Assembly (NCBI GenBank): GCA_003254885.1
Contig: QANT01001786.1
Coordinates: 124,001 to 188,000 of the forward strand
DNA length: 64,000 nt
DNA from: Purshia tridentata
Lineage: Eukaryota; Streptophyta; Magnoliopsida; Rosales; Rosaceae
Direction of reading: 5' to 3'
In this document: one piece after another, positions 49,941 to 61,048 of the stretch
How positions within the stretch are numbered: position 1 is the first letter of the stretch
How the letters are laid out: each line of letters opens with the position of its first letter
The notes under the pieces: model-generated
The model's input: only the letters and a program-made list of their open reading frames with translations
What the model was told of the DNA's origin: nothing
Database searches by the model: none
Position numbers and translations under genes: made by a program

Positions 49941-50095
49941 TAGTTTGTTAAAAACTAAAAATTGTCCTTTTATTGTAAAAAATTCATAAAATAAATAAAT
50001 CAAATAAAAAAAAAAAAAAAAATTTTAGTTTGTTAAAAACTAAAAATTGTCCTTTTATTGTAAAAAATTCATATATTAAATAAATCAAATATGAA
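49941..50095. repeat. Tandem duplication, about 85-bp unit
   Basis: tagtttgttaaaaactaaaa begins at 49941 and again at 50026. The copies run through aattcata and aaataaatcaaat with a variable poly-A between them and a few mismatches. Confidence 0.85.
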
Positions 50096-50904
50096 ATTTT
50101 GAAACCACCTAGATAAAATAATTTTTCAAAATAAAACACAAGTACTAAAAATGTTTTTTTCCTAACTTATTTACAAGGAAATTGCAATGATCGGAATTAA
50201 ATCCCAGAAAAAAAGGTAATTAATTTTCATCATTCCCATTTAAGAGGTCAATCAAATCCAAAACTGATAATAGCTTCAAAATAATTTACTTATGCTTGAA
50301 GTCAACTCTTTACCGCGCGTGTTGCATCTGGACTTTAATATTACAGCATAAACGAAAAAGGGAAAAAGACAAAAAAGAAAGCCTCTAATGTAATCAACTA
50401 ATCATTTCCTTAACTTAGAAAGGAATTCATAGTATAAATAAACATTAGTTGGCGAAAATGGCAGTTTAAAACTCAAGCCTCGCATGTAATCAACCTAGTT
50501 AATACTTTCCTCATTAATGGTTTTCTAAAACATTTTAATTTTTTTTTTTAAAGGATAAGGAGGAATTCCTCCTATGAGCGACGTGATAAAGTTTTATTAG
50601 TATACTCAAATGTGAAATGGTGGAATTTATTACATTAAATAAATCCCCTTAATATTAATAATTGTTGTTAAGTATTTTTTCTTGCTGATAAAGAAGTTGT
50701 AGGAACAAAATATCTGCTAAAGTAATTGCATATGAAATTAAAATGAAATTTAAAAAATGATAATGTAGGAAAGAAATCTGAGGTGGCAATGCGAGCATGT
50801 TGTACATTATCATTACCTTCTTTGAGTTTACATAGTATCTTTTGGAATTAATTAAATTGAATTTGTTCCTTTATTAATTACAGGATTTTTCTATTGGGAA
50901 TTAC

Positions 50905-51082
50905 TTGGATATTATGGTTTGAGGATCTGCTCGTACAAGCAGTAATTCCCTTTTTAAATTAAATTAATTTATTATTATTATTTTTTTGGCCAATTGGATA
51001 TTATGGTTTGAGGATCTGCTCGTACAAGTAGTAATTCCCTTTTTAAATTAAATTAATTTATTATTATTATTTTTTTGGCCAA
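50905..51082. repeat. Tandem duplication, 89-bp unit
   Basis: ttggatattatggtttgagg begins at 50905 and again at 50994. The copies end in tttttttggccaa and differ at about one position by eye, so the event is recent or artefactual. Confidence 0.9.
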
Positions 51083-51413
51083 GTAAATTAAATTTATTTA
51101 TTTAATTTAACATAAATTGGTACGTATCAATCACTCAACGCATGGCAAGCCTATTATTAGGCCCATTATAACCAGACCACCACAGAAATCTAGAGCCCAA
51201 ATTACTCGTGACAGGCCCAAATAGTTTAATAAAAGTTAGCCAGTCATATACCGCTTCACTTTCAAAATACGAGACGTAAGATACGACCGTTGATAGCTCT
51301 CTTTGCAATTGTAACTCGCAAACGGTCTTTAGTCTTCTTCTCTGATTTGCTCTCAAAGATTCAATCTTTTTCTTCTTCTTCTTCTTTCTTCTTTTGTGAT
51401 TTCTCTTCACAAA

Positions 51414-53351
51414 ATGGGTAGTAAAGAGCGTTCGAAAACCTCTTCTGAATGCCAAAAGTGGCAGAACATATTCAACGCTCTGGTACAGATGGTACAGACT
51501 CAACAATCACAGCTCGAGACACTGGTCAAAGATCGAAAACTCCTCGAAGATCGGGTCAGAATGCAACACGAGCGATGGGTCTCTGATGTTCATCTCTTGG
51601 AAGATGAAATCTCCCTGGTAATTTTTATATGAAATAGAATTAGGGTTTGGGTATTTAAAAACAATTGATTTTGGGGGTTTCTGAAATTTATATGTTTTTT
51701 GTTGTAGATGAAGGGTGATTTGTTATCGCAAAAGATGGCAGGCTCGCTTGAGGCGGCCAAGCTAGAGCTGGTCCTGGGTTTGAAGCAAAGAGAGGCTTAT
51801 CTTAACAAACTCAAATTAGGTGAATATTCTCTCATTTAAGTACAAGGGTTTCACTTTATCAGCATGATTTTTTGAGTTTTGTCTGATTTATTTAGAATTC
51901 CTTTTCCAAAGAACCAGAAAACTTCAAACTTGGGACTAGAGTGTTCCTTGTCTATTTTAGCACCCCACTTATGTTGGGTTTAAATGGTATTTGCTTGGGA
52001 ATAACACATTTTGGCAAATTAGCAATGCCCTCTTTGTACCTTTTGTGAAAGGTGGTAATTTTTAACCAGGTCAGGTACTGGGGATTATAAATTTATACTT
52101 GTATGTGGGTATGAATTCCTCCTGTTTACATAATCTTATTTTTAATCTCTTTGGATTTACAGAATACACAGACAATGAGTTGGAAGGTTTCAAAGCATTG
52201 TTTGACTTGTATGCCAACAAAATCTCTGATTTAAAGGTATATCCGCAGCTTCCTGTTGCAATTTTGTGTGGTTTTTCTGTTTTGATGTTGTTCTAAGATC
52301 CCAGTTTATTTATAGGGAGGAGGCGGAGATGGTGGTAAAAGAAACAGCAATACAAGGTCTTCCAAAAATTCCAAGGAAGAAAAGCACAGCTCTAAAGTAT
52401 TGGAAGATAAAATATGGAGGTTAAAGCAGGACTATGATAAGCTTGCTTCAGAAAAGAGCTATGAGGTATCTGCACTATTGGCAGAGAAGAAATTTGTATG
52501 GAATCAGTATAAAATTATGGAAAATGACTACACCAATAAACTAAGGAGTAAGAATTGTGAAGTGGAGCAGGCAGATGTAAAGATACAAAATCTTCTTGCC
52601 AGTATGGAGCAATTGAAGTCCTCAAATGATGAAAAGGATGACAAGATTGCAACATTGAAAAGTAAAGTTGATGAGGCGGAGGCTGAGTCAAGTAAGTTGA
52701 AGGATGAAATTTCCAATCTATCAATGGAGTTGGATTTGTTAAGAAAGTCAAGAAGTGCTTCTGCTACTCCTGTTGTAAACCACTGTACAGCAAGGAATAG
52801 AACTAGCTTGAGGAGCAACAATAGTGCTAAGGATAGAATTAATGTCATTGTGAAGAAAGAGTCATCTGCTGCACGACTTCCTGATCCTATAAAGGACGCT
52901 AAAAAGGTACTTAATTTTAATTAGAGTTTGAATATACTGTTCTTTTTAAAATAAAATAATTTATCTCTCTACAGTTGTAAAATCTGCTATGTAGCTTCGG
53001 CCCAGTTGTAAAATCTGATACCATGATTTCATCTAAACAGTGGAATAAAAAACCTTTTTTTTCTTTTAGTGAGAGAATTTTGAAGCCTTTACCACAATAT
53101 AATAGATGATTTTAACTTGAAGCATCATTTATTGTATGGTTTTCAAGGATAAAATCTGATAGCATGATTCATCTATACTTCTTGTATGTCTATAAGATGG
53201 TTCTTAGTATAACTTGTTTCTGGTTGACCAGGGGAGCAGCGGTTCAAAGAGAAACGGAGATGATGTTATAACCATTTGTGAGACTCCAAAGTTGTTCTCA
53301 TCCAGATTTAAAGTACCCAAATTGAAGAACACATCTCCATGCGTAAGATAG
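51414..53351 (+). CDS. Coiled-coil protein, unknown function
   Basis: Five exons (51414-51617, 51708-51819, 52163-52236, 52316-52906, 53232-53351) join in frame to 366 residues. Nearly the whole protein is predicted-looking coiled coil: heptad-like stretches in residues about 20-125 and 165-290 (for example DYDKLASEKSYEVSALLAEK). A Gly-rich linker (GGGGDGGKRNSN) lies at about 131-142. The tail is basic and Ser-rich, with KRNGDDV and SSRFKVPKLKNT. There is no signal peptide or membrane segment. Such proteins are often cytoskeletal or nuclear scaffold components. I do not recognise the family and give no symbol. Confidence 0.85.
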
Positions 53352-53954
53352 GCCTCTGAAACCATTTTCCAGTGGGTAGACTGTCAGTCATAGTTGCTTG
53401 TTGAGTTTCAGGTTTAGGCTTGTGTTGTAATGTTTTAGAATCTAGATTGCTTTGCTTTCTTGTAAATTATGTAGCTTTAGCCTAGGGCAAGTTAGTTCTA
53501 TCTTCTTTTATCAACAAGTGGTAGCTTCTGGATCTGTCATTTGGACAGCTTTAGGTTTTGGCCTGTAACATGATTCTAGGTGCATCTATTCTGTAAAATT
53601 TCACCATGGTAAGTGGATTTATCGTATTATTATTTGTCGGTTATGCAAAATTGTACTCGATTTCATATATGGCAATTGCGGAAAGATCACTTTTTGCACT
53701 CTTAATTGTTCTCTCACACTATCCGTTTTTGTGAGTTGTTTTGTTGGCAATGTCCTGTCAGCTACTTTTAGGTCCATAAATTTCAGTGTAAAACAACTAC
53801 TATAAATTTCCATGAACATCGACACAATAGAAATACCCTTTTTCCATTTACTATTAATTAATAACACCATGATCATGAACTAGAAATCCAATCAAAATAA
53901 CACTACGTTCACAAACATAAGTTACATGATGATGGTCGAAAACTTGAAGATGAA
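53352..53954. other. Spacer between convergent genes
   Basis: Holds the 3' UTRs of the coiled-coil gene and the minus-strand membrane protein gene. No gene seen. Confidence 0.55.
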
Positions 53955-54365
53955 CTAATAATAACCCCAGTGAGGCCACCACTTAGACTGAAAATGAGAC
54001 TGATAGGAAAGTAACACCAGCAGCAACCCCAGCAACAAAGCCACACGCCATGGCGATGCAGCTCCTTCCGGTTGATGAACCAACGTGGCCTTTGTGCTCG
54101 GACTCAGGACCGGAAACCTCCCATACTTGGTCACCACGTACGCCACAAAGATCAATATCAAGGGCAAAAACAAGAGAAATATGTCAAAGCCGACCCGAGT
54201 CCTCTGCATCTGTGACTTGTAGTTGGTGTAAGATGAAAGAACTAATAACACGCATACGATGCCCACTATTGCTAATAGAGGCGAAGGAGTTGTGGATATG
54301 GAAGCTAATGTTTGCTCTGTCCACCCTTGATTCAACCCCCTTCTTTCTCTGAATAACCAACCCAT
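53955..54365 (-). CDS. Small membrane protein with three hydrophobic segments
   Basis: An intronless 136-residue protein. Three strongly hydrophobic stretches (LLAIVGIVCVLLVLSSY, FDIFLLFLPLILIFVAYVV and VALLLGLLLVLLSYQ) should each cross the membrane. The N-terminus is basic (FRERRGLNQGW). The C-terminus ends in a Trp/Tyr-rich tail (KWWPHWGYY). The start is the first ATG after a CT-repeat leader and a TATA-like box. The layout resembles a plant-specific family of short uncharacterised membrane proteins. Function is unknown. Confidence 0.8.
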   Translation of the reverse strand: MGWLFRERRGLNQGWTEQTLASISTTPSPLLAIVGIVCVLLVLSSYTNYKSQMQRTRVGFDIFLLFLPLILIFVAYVVTKYGRFPVLSPSTKATLVHQPEGAASPWRVALLLGLLLVLLSYQSHFQSKWWPHWGYY

Positions 54366-55534
54366 GTCTCTGTCTCTCTCTCTCTCTCTGTCTCTCTTTT
54401 GGTGTTTTATGTGAGTGAAGACGGCGTTATATATATAGAGGAGGGTGACGATATAACAAAAGTTACGGGAAATAGAGCTTTAACTTCATCTCTTTTGGAA
54501 AGTTTTATGCAATATGTGTGTTATAGCTAGCATTGGCATAAATTCAGGGCCGCAGATTCTATCCCAACCGACCTTAAGTTCTTTCATTCTCTGGACACAT
54601 GGCCACCGAGTAGGGAAGGGATTGATACTAAAATTCACATATCAATTAATACTATATAGTATATAAAAAGACGCATATACAGTGAACGAATATATTCTTA
54701 CTTATTGGTTGCAAATCTTCCTCAGCATGAAAGTTTTAAGGTTTGATATGGGGTATCTGCTGCCTGCTGCCATATATATATATATGAGCCTACTAATTAA
54801 TTAGTAATTACTAACAATTTATATTGGTGTGGGTTTTAGTTATTATGAGTCAAATAACTTCGGAGTGTATTGAATATAAAAAGATCTTGGGTATAATAGA
54901 CTTTAATGAAATTATTATTTAGAGGGTGAAGTTTAGGAGACTTTTGTCATCTACATCCTTATTTTATTTTGGTGTAAGTTTTTTTATACGTATTATATTA
55001 TAAGATCATTCTTTTTCTTTTATTGATATATATATTATACGACCGTCAACCCAATTTTTTTTTCTTAGGAGATATGAAGATGGAAAAGAAAAAGAATATA
55101 TGATGAAATACCTCTAAAAATAGTATATAAGATGAATAGATAAGATCAATCCCGTAAGTTTCATTTCATCTAAAATCTTGGGATGGTCCGAAATAGGCTT
55201 ATAGGTGAGGAACATTCCTGATAATGGGCTGAAAACAAAGCAATCTCTATAATGGGCTGACTTGAGGCCCAATCGAGTAGTAAACTTGTCCAACTCATTC
55301 TTATTAGTTATGGGCCTATGGCTATATGGGTTAGGGTTTCAAAACAAATTGTCCACGAAACGTTTCACATTAGAAACTTGAAAACGGAGGGATTTTCTTT
55401 TTGAAGTTCGAAATCACACCCTCGTTCGTGACCTCGTCATTCACCCCTTTTTAATTTTTTATTTGTATTTTTAATTTCGTGTTATTTTTCCTCCAAAAAC
55501 TGGCTCATACACTCTGAGTTGTGAAAGCTGAAAG
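54366..55534. other. Divergent spacer with AT repeats
   Basis: Begins with a CT-repeat leader for the membrane protein gene. An (AT)n run lies near 54774-54785. The right end is the promoter of the lysine-rich gene and includes a reversed telobox (ttagggttt near 55330). No gene is seen. Confidence 0.55.
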
Positions 55535-57504
55535 ATGTCCTCCAAGGATGCGAAGCAGCCCGTGAAGAAGGTACAGAAGAAGGTTAAAGACAAAGAGGTG
55601 GACGACAAGTTGAGCTTGGGGTCAATTTTCGCGGACCGCAAGAAGAAACCCACAAGTAATAGCAATGCGAATGCAACTTCCAAATGTACTAAGCCCAAAG
55701 AATGCACAGTTAAGAAGGAAGAGAAGGACAACGAAAGCGACGATGACAAGCCCATTGTTGGAAGATTCTCCTATGGTAAGCCCAAAGAACGCATAGTGAA
55801 GAAGGAAGACAAGGGAAACGAAAGCGAAAGCGATGATGACAATTCCCTTTGTACAAAAATCTCCAATGCTAAGCCTGATAAGGTTTCTCTCACTTTTAGT
55901 TTTTTATGTTTTTGAATTTCATTTTGGTTTGTGAGGAGACGGTGAATTTTATTAATGAATAGGGTTATTGGGTTTGTGTGTGTGTGTGTGTTTTTGGTGC
56001 AATGGGATGGGGCTGAAGGAATTGAAGAAGAAGAAAACGAAAATGGAGGAGAATAAGAAGGGATCAGAGGCTACCACAGAGCAAAAGAAGAAGAAGGGAT
56101 CACCAGAGCAGAAGAAGGTGAAGAGGGTGAAAAAGGTTTATGATTTGCCTGGTCAGAAGCGAGACGCTCCTGATGAGGTACACTTCCTTTTTATTTTCTC
56201 TTTTCGTTTTATTTAGCTTTAGATATGTTGCCTGGGGATTTTTAGGTAATTGTTTTGTTGAATTTCGGAATTTCAGAGAGACCCACTTAGGATTTTTTAT
56301 GAGACGCTTTATGAGCAAATTCCCAATAGCGAAATGGCACAGTTCTGGTAAGTGATTCTTCTCCCTTTTTTTTAATTATAACACTCTTTTTACTGTCTAG
56401 ATGATGTACATCATGTAAGGGTCTTAAAAAACTAATAAGAGAAGTCGAAGTTGAAAGTTTTTTGCCTTCCTTTACCTCGTTTTTGTTGTGAATTTAAATT
56501 GATAGTTTGATTATTTGTTTCTTGCACTTCTGTGCTCTATTCTTCTGTTTGCTTTCAAGCTGTATAATTTTGATGGAACTGTGTTTATATTTTCTGATGG
56601 CTAGTTATTGTGTCATCACTATGCTGCTTCCCTGGCCTTTGCAGTGCGCACCAAAGTGCTGGCTTTGAAGCGTGGGGAAGCATTTCTGATCATGCAAGTC
56701 GCCAATTTGGCAGTTTATTACCGCCTGTGCTTTCCATTATATGTTTTTGTAGCCTTTCTGGTCATATAAGGGGCCAATTGGGTGGATAGTTCTTTATATA
56801 CCTAATTCATGAATAAAATTTATAGAGAAATCTAAACACCTGCCATCATACCTAATTTATTTTGCTACTTGCAACAGACAGACTCATGTTTTTATACCAG
56901 TTAGCTTGTTTTGCAAATACATGGATAAGATATGTACATTTTCGATTTGGGGGATTCTAATTATCGAAGTATAGGGGGAATGATGGGAGGTCGTGCCCTA
57001 GGCCGCACTTTTAATTATTGAAGTCAGCCATGCAACAACGCTAACATCTTTCATTGACTGATTATAATTATTTCAAGGTTGCTTATAAAAACATGTGTCT
57101 CAGACTTTCAATGTGAATTCAGGCTGATGGAGTCTGGTTTGCTATCTAAAGAGGAGGCAAAGAGAGTGTTTGAGAAGAAGCAGAAGAGGAGTCAGCTGCA
57201 AAAACTCAGTTCTCCAAAGAAAGCTGTAGCTTCTGTAAAGAGCACACAGTCGGTTACTGTTAAGAAAAAAACACCATCACCCTCAGTGTCTTCAAATAAA
57301 AAGAAGGTAACAGTCTCCAAAGTCTCATCAAATCAGTCTAAGAAGCGGAAGAAGGAAGTTGAAAGCTCAGAGGTTGACTCTGATGATGACTTTTCTGCCA
57401 GTAGACCAATGAAGAAAAAGAAAGCATCATCACCCTCAGTGCCTTCAAATAAAAAGAAGGTAACAGTCTCCAAAGACGCATCAAAAGCAGAAGAAGGAAG
57501 ATGA
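55535..57504 (+). CDS. Lysine-rich, acidic-patch nuclear-type protein
   Basis: Four exons (55535-55882, 56019-56177, 56277-56347, 57123-57504) join in frame to 319 residues. It is very rich in Lys, Ser, Glu and Asp with nuclear-localisation-like KKKK and KRKK clusters. Two short acidic-basic repeats lie in exon 1 (KPKECTVKKEEKDNESDDD, KPKERIVKKEDKGNESESDDD). A conserved core crosses exons 3-4 (DPLRIFYETLYEQIPNSEMA then WLMESGLLSKEEAKRVFEKK). A C-terminal repeat (SVSSNKKKVTVSK) appears twice. The second C-terminal repeat unit continues in another frame beyond the stop (to a stop at 57577, reading DESSEVDSDDD and PMKKKKAV), showing a one-base shift relative to the ancestral repeat, or an unseen splice. 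Function is unknown; chromatin or nucleolar roles are only a guess. Confidence 0.8.
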
Positions 57505-57577
57505 AAGCTCAGAGGTTGACTCTGATGATGATTTTGTCGGGCCCAGTAGACCAATGAAGAAAAAGAAAGCAGTTTAA

Positions 57578-59166
57578 CTGTATTTCGACCAATTACAGCC
57601 TTTCACCTTTGTTGGTATTCTTGTTACATATTTTAGCTCATCGATTGGTTACCAACACTAGTCTTCCGCCTCACTGTAATGATGTTTTAACTTTTAACAA
57701 AGCTTATTCAATGATTTAGTGTGACAACTATTAACTGGATTCATTGTTGGCCTCAGCTTACTTGTTTATTAGCAGCTTGTCTTATCCTCTAATATGTCGA
57801 TCTTAACTGGATGTCACTCTATTTTAATATTTTGCATGCTGCCTGACATTGATGCATTGTTTTTATAATACTTAAAGCCACACAATCTTTATTCCATATC
57901 CAGTGAGAAGCTGCTTACAAGAGTATTTGAACCTAAAAGCTACCACCTTCCCCTACTCTATCCCAATGCTAATTGAGCTAAAAGACTATCCGTATAACCA
58001 GAAAGAAGATGAAGGCATTTTTTTATATAAAATTTTGTTTTCTTATACGAGATAAGCTATGAAGTTATCTTGTCTAAGTAATACCAGTGCTATTTGCTTC
58101 TATCATTATACCAAACTTTAATCAAATTAGGTTTTTACCCTCCAAGAAAGGGGTGATTTGACATGCAAGTGCATGAAATTTATAAGTGAAGATTTTGTAT
58201 GAACAAGGAAAGTCAAAGTTGTATGAAATTAAGTTATTAGTATTCACGGCCATAATATTTAGATTGTGTGCGGGCCAAGTTTTCTTTTCCAGGCCAACTG
58301 CTTCGCAGGCATTGGGTGCGTTTAGTATATTTTCTCAACGCACCTCTACTTTAGCTCAAACTAACACCAGGTGGTCGTGTACTAATATGGTCCAAACAGT
58401 TGTGTAGGAATTCGTTTTGTTACAAGCCAATATCAAAGGAAAAGGGATTTTTTATTTTTTATTTTTTTCTGATAATAGTCTTGTAGAATGAGGTTTTCAT
58501 TTTATTCAGATTAAAAAACGGGGATTCAAATTTCTCTTTTTCGTCAGCAAATATTTTTCTTTTTTTACTTGGTCGTTAGAAAAATAGTTGCCCAATCGTT
58601 TTTGTTTTATTTGCTATTTACTCTATGAGGGGACTGCCCCAAAATAAGAGCGTTTGACAAAAAAAATAATAATAAGAGCGTTTGGGAAGACGCTCCTTGT
58701 GTGCGGCTGGGAAATTACAATGTGGTTCCGAAACCCAATCTTTCCAATTCCTTGCGTACCTTGGGGCCTTGGAAACTTTGAGTTGGGCATTTTAATATTT
58801 AGGCTTCACAGCCCTTCACTCTCTCACTTCACACACGCGCGCACACACGAATTCTAAAATAAAAGGGGCTTAAACCCTAGACTAACCTCAATCTCCATCC
58901 ACCTGACACGTGTCAGGCGATACTACTTCGCCAAGGATTTTCTTTTCATTCTTGAGAGCTTGCTTTCTATAATAAACACAAAAAAACCCCGTCTCCAAGC
59001 AACTCACTCTCCTTCTGTCTCATCCATTCCTCTCTCTCTTTCTCTCTCTCGTAGCACCCTCGCCGTTGTCTGTGCTCCTACGTATAAATATATGTTATAA
59101 GGTTTTTTCAGTAAATTATAGTCAGCTTTGAGGAAAGAAAGAGAGTCAAAGAGAGAGCAAGAAACA
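57578..59166. other. Spacer and promoter of the duplicated-exon gene
   Basis: About 1.6 kb without a supported gene. A 16-base perfect palindrome containing a G-box lies at 58902-58917, near a telobox (aaaccctag, 58872-58880). The last 120 bases are a CT-rich leader. Confidence 0.55.
58902..58917. promoter_or_regulatory. 16-bp perfect palindrome with G-box
   Basis: cctgacacgtgtcagg is its own reverse complement, with CACGTG at the centre. It lies about 250 bases upstream of the start of the gene at 59167. Long G-box palindromes suit homodimeric bZIP/bHLH binding; function is inferred. Confidence 0.8.
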
Positions 59167-61048
59167 ATGGAACAGAGCCTCTTGCCCTGTTTTGCACACT
59201 TGACAGAGCTTGAGAGAGAGGTCGCCGATATTATGCTCAACCTTCCTGATATGATCGCTGAATTCGAGTCTCACCCTCGACTTAAGGTCCACTGGGGCTG
59301 CAAGAGAAAGAGATCTGCAATTGATGCTGACGACAACAATAACGACGACGTCGTTCCAACTCCGGTGGTTCGTTTTCGCTTACCATCGTCGTCGTCTTTG
59401 ACCAACGGTCCACTGGCCGCCGTCAAGGTTGAGACTTCGAGCCCTGATACCCCTTTCACGTTCTCGCCCAGTGAATCTGACGAGAGGCCCGTTCAGATGA
59501 GGAAGAAAGTCCTTGCTAAAAGGGTAAGTCTTTTTGTTTCTTTCAAATTCTCTTTCTTGGTCTTGCCCTTTCATATTTAGTCACTTCGCCTGTATTTTCT
59601 TCTCCCTTTTCTTTATTTTTATTTTTTAAAATTTTTGTGGTTTTTAATTTGTGGGTTTTGATTTTCCGGCAATTCTGACAACTGGGTTTTATCTCTTTCT
59701 TTTTCAATTACGGTCTTTATTTTTTTTATTTTTTTTTTCTCATCGACTTATCTATCTCCTCTGTGTTGATTTATATATTTTGGTTGTTCTTTTTTGTGAT
59801 CCTGTAGAAGAAAGAGGAATGGGCACTGGGTTTTATCTCTTTCTTTTTCAATTACGGTCTTTATTTTTTTTAATTTTTTTTTTCTCTTCGACTTATCTAT
59901 CTCCTCTGTGTTGATTTATATATTTTGGTTGTTTTTTTTGTGATCCTGTAGAAGAAAGAGGAATGGGCGGAGATTATAGACGGATTAACTGAGCGCAGAG
60001 AGATGCTAAAAAAAGTGAGTCTTTTTTGGTTTTCTGTAGCAATATATTTGTCTTTTTCCCAAACTATTACCGTGATAATATTATCTTTTTATTTTTCAAA
60101 TTATTTATTTATATAATTCCTTCACCAACGCTGAGAGTGATGGCTGGCTTTTTGACATTTAAACAGGAGATTGAGAATGTGAAGCGTTATTATCAGAAGC
60201 TTAATTCTTTCAATTCGTTGTTGAAAGCAAGGAAACAGGAGGTATGTTCTGCTAATTTATCCCGTATTATTTATTTATTTTCCCTTTTTCTTTTATCACT
60301 TTTTGTGGGTGGATTGATAATTGATAATATTCTTTGTTTTAATCTGCTTACTTCTTTTTTTGCAGCTAATAAGTCATACCCTTAAACAAGAAGAGCCCCA
60401 ATTGGAAATTGGCCCAAGCTTGAGTCTTTCGACGCAATCAGGACAACCCACATTTGCTGGTAATCAAGATTATTTTCCCTTTTTCTTTTATCACTTTTTG
60501 TGGGGGTGGATTGATAATTGATAATATTCTTTGTTTTAATCTGCTTACTTCTTTTTTTGCAGCTAATAAGTCGTACCCTTAAACAAGAAGAGCCCCAATT
60601 GGAAATTGGCCCAAGCTTGAGTCTTTCGATGCAATCAGGACAACCCACATTTGCTGGTAATCAAGAGCATTATCATGATCATCATCATAATCATCAAATT
60701 CCCTCTAACATGCTTCGTCAAAGTCAACTGTTCATCATGGATCAAACGGCTGAGAGACCAGAACTCGGTGAGAATTTTGGTTTCCCATCAAATTATACTC
60801 AAGTGTCCTCAACCTTGTCTGCTGGATTGAACATGGTGAATAACAACAATGTGGGGCCAGTGGTTGTCCCTGATCTCAACCTTTGTTTTGAGGATTCAAT
60901 TGGGATGGTCTCTTCCCAACCGTTTGATGTTATATTGTATAGCAAAAGTCTGAGCAAGGCCATGAGAGCTCGAGCAAGAAAGAACAGACTTCAGATCCGT
61001 AGGGTCAAGAATCCTAGAAAGCCTCGCAACAACAACATATCTAGATGA
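59167..61048 (+). CDS. Nuclear-looking protein with duplicated splice acceptors
   Basis: Four exons (59167-59523, 59952-60014, 60167-60241, 60563-61048) join in frame to 326 residues. The N-terminal part has a basic KRKRSAID patch and a Ser/Pro-rich region. A helical, coiled middle crosses exons 2-3 (AEIIDGLTERREMLKK, then YYQKLNSFNSLLKARKQE). The C-terminus has LSLSMQSGQP, an LxLxL EAR-like stretch, and VPDLNLCFED (DLNxx, also EAR-like), ending in a basic tail (MRARARKNRLQIRRVKNPRK). I do not recognise the family. Two tandem duplications (59681-59968 and 60277-60668) each provide a second acceptor. Use of either first copy (59808 or 60366) leads to early stops, so only skipping them gives the full protein. 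Confidence 0.82.
59681..59968. repeat. Tandem duplication, 144-bp unit, over an acceptor
   Basis: actgggttttatctctttct begins at 59681 and again at 59825. Each unit ends with the 3' splice site tgtag and the first 17 bases of exon 2 (aagaaagaggaatgggc). The copies differ by one substitution and small T-run length changes by eye. Confidence 0.93.
60277..60668. repeat. Tandem duplication, about 196-bp unit, over an acceptor
   Basis: Each unit holds the end of intron 3 and roughly the first 105 bases of exon 4 (acceptors at 60365 and 60562). The exon parts differ at two positions (tcata/tcgta, cgacg/cgatg) and the intron part by two G. Confidence 0.93.

Larger units (their letters stand above)
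49456..51413. other. AT-rich spacer with two tandem duplications
   Basis: About 2 kb with no supported gene. Poly-A and poly-T runs are frequent. Two tandem duplications (49941-50095 and 50905-51082) are listed separately. The last 150 bases lead into the coiled-coil gene. Confidence 0.55.

Noticed and set aside
59651-59914. 87-residue hydrophobic open frame
   Set aside because: It is the translated T-rich intron within the 144-bp tandem duplication, not a gene.
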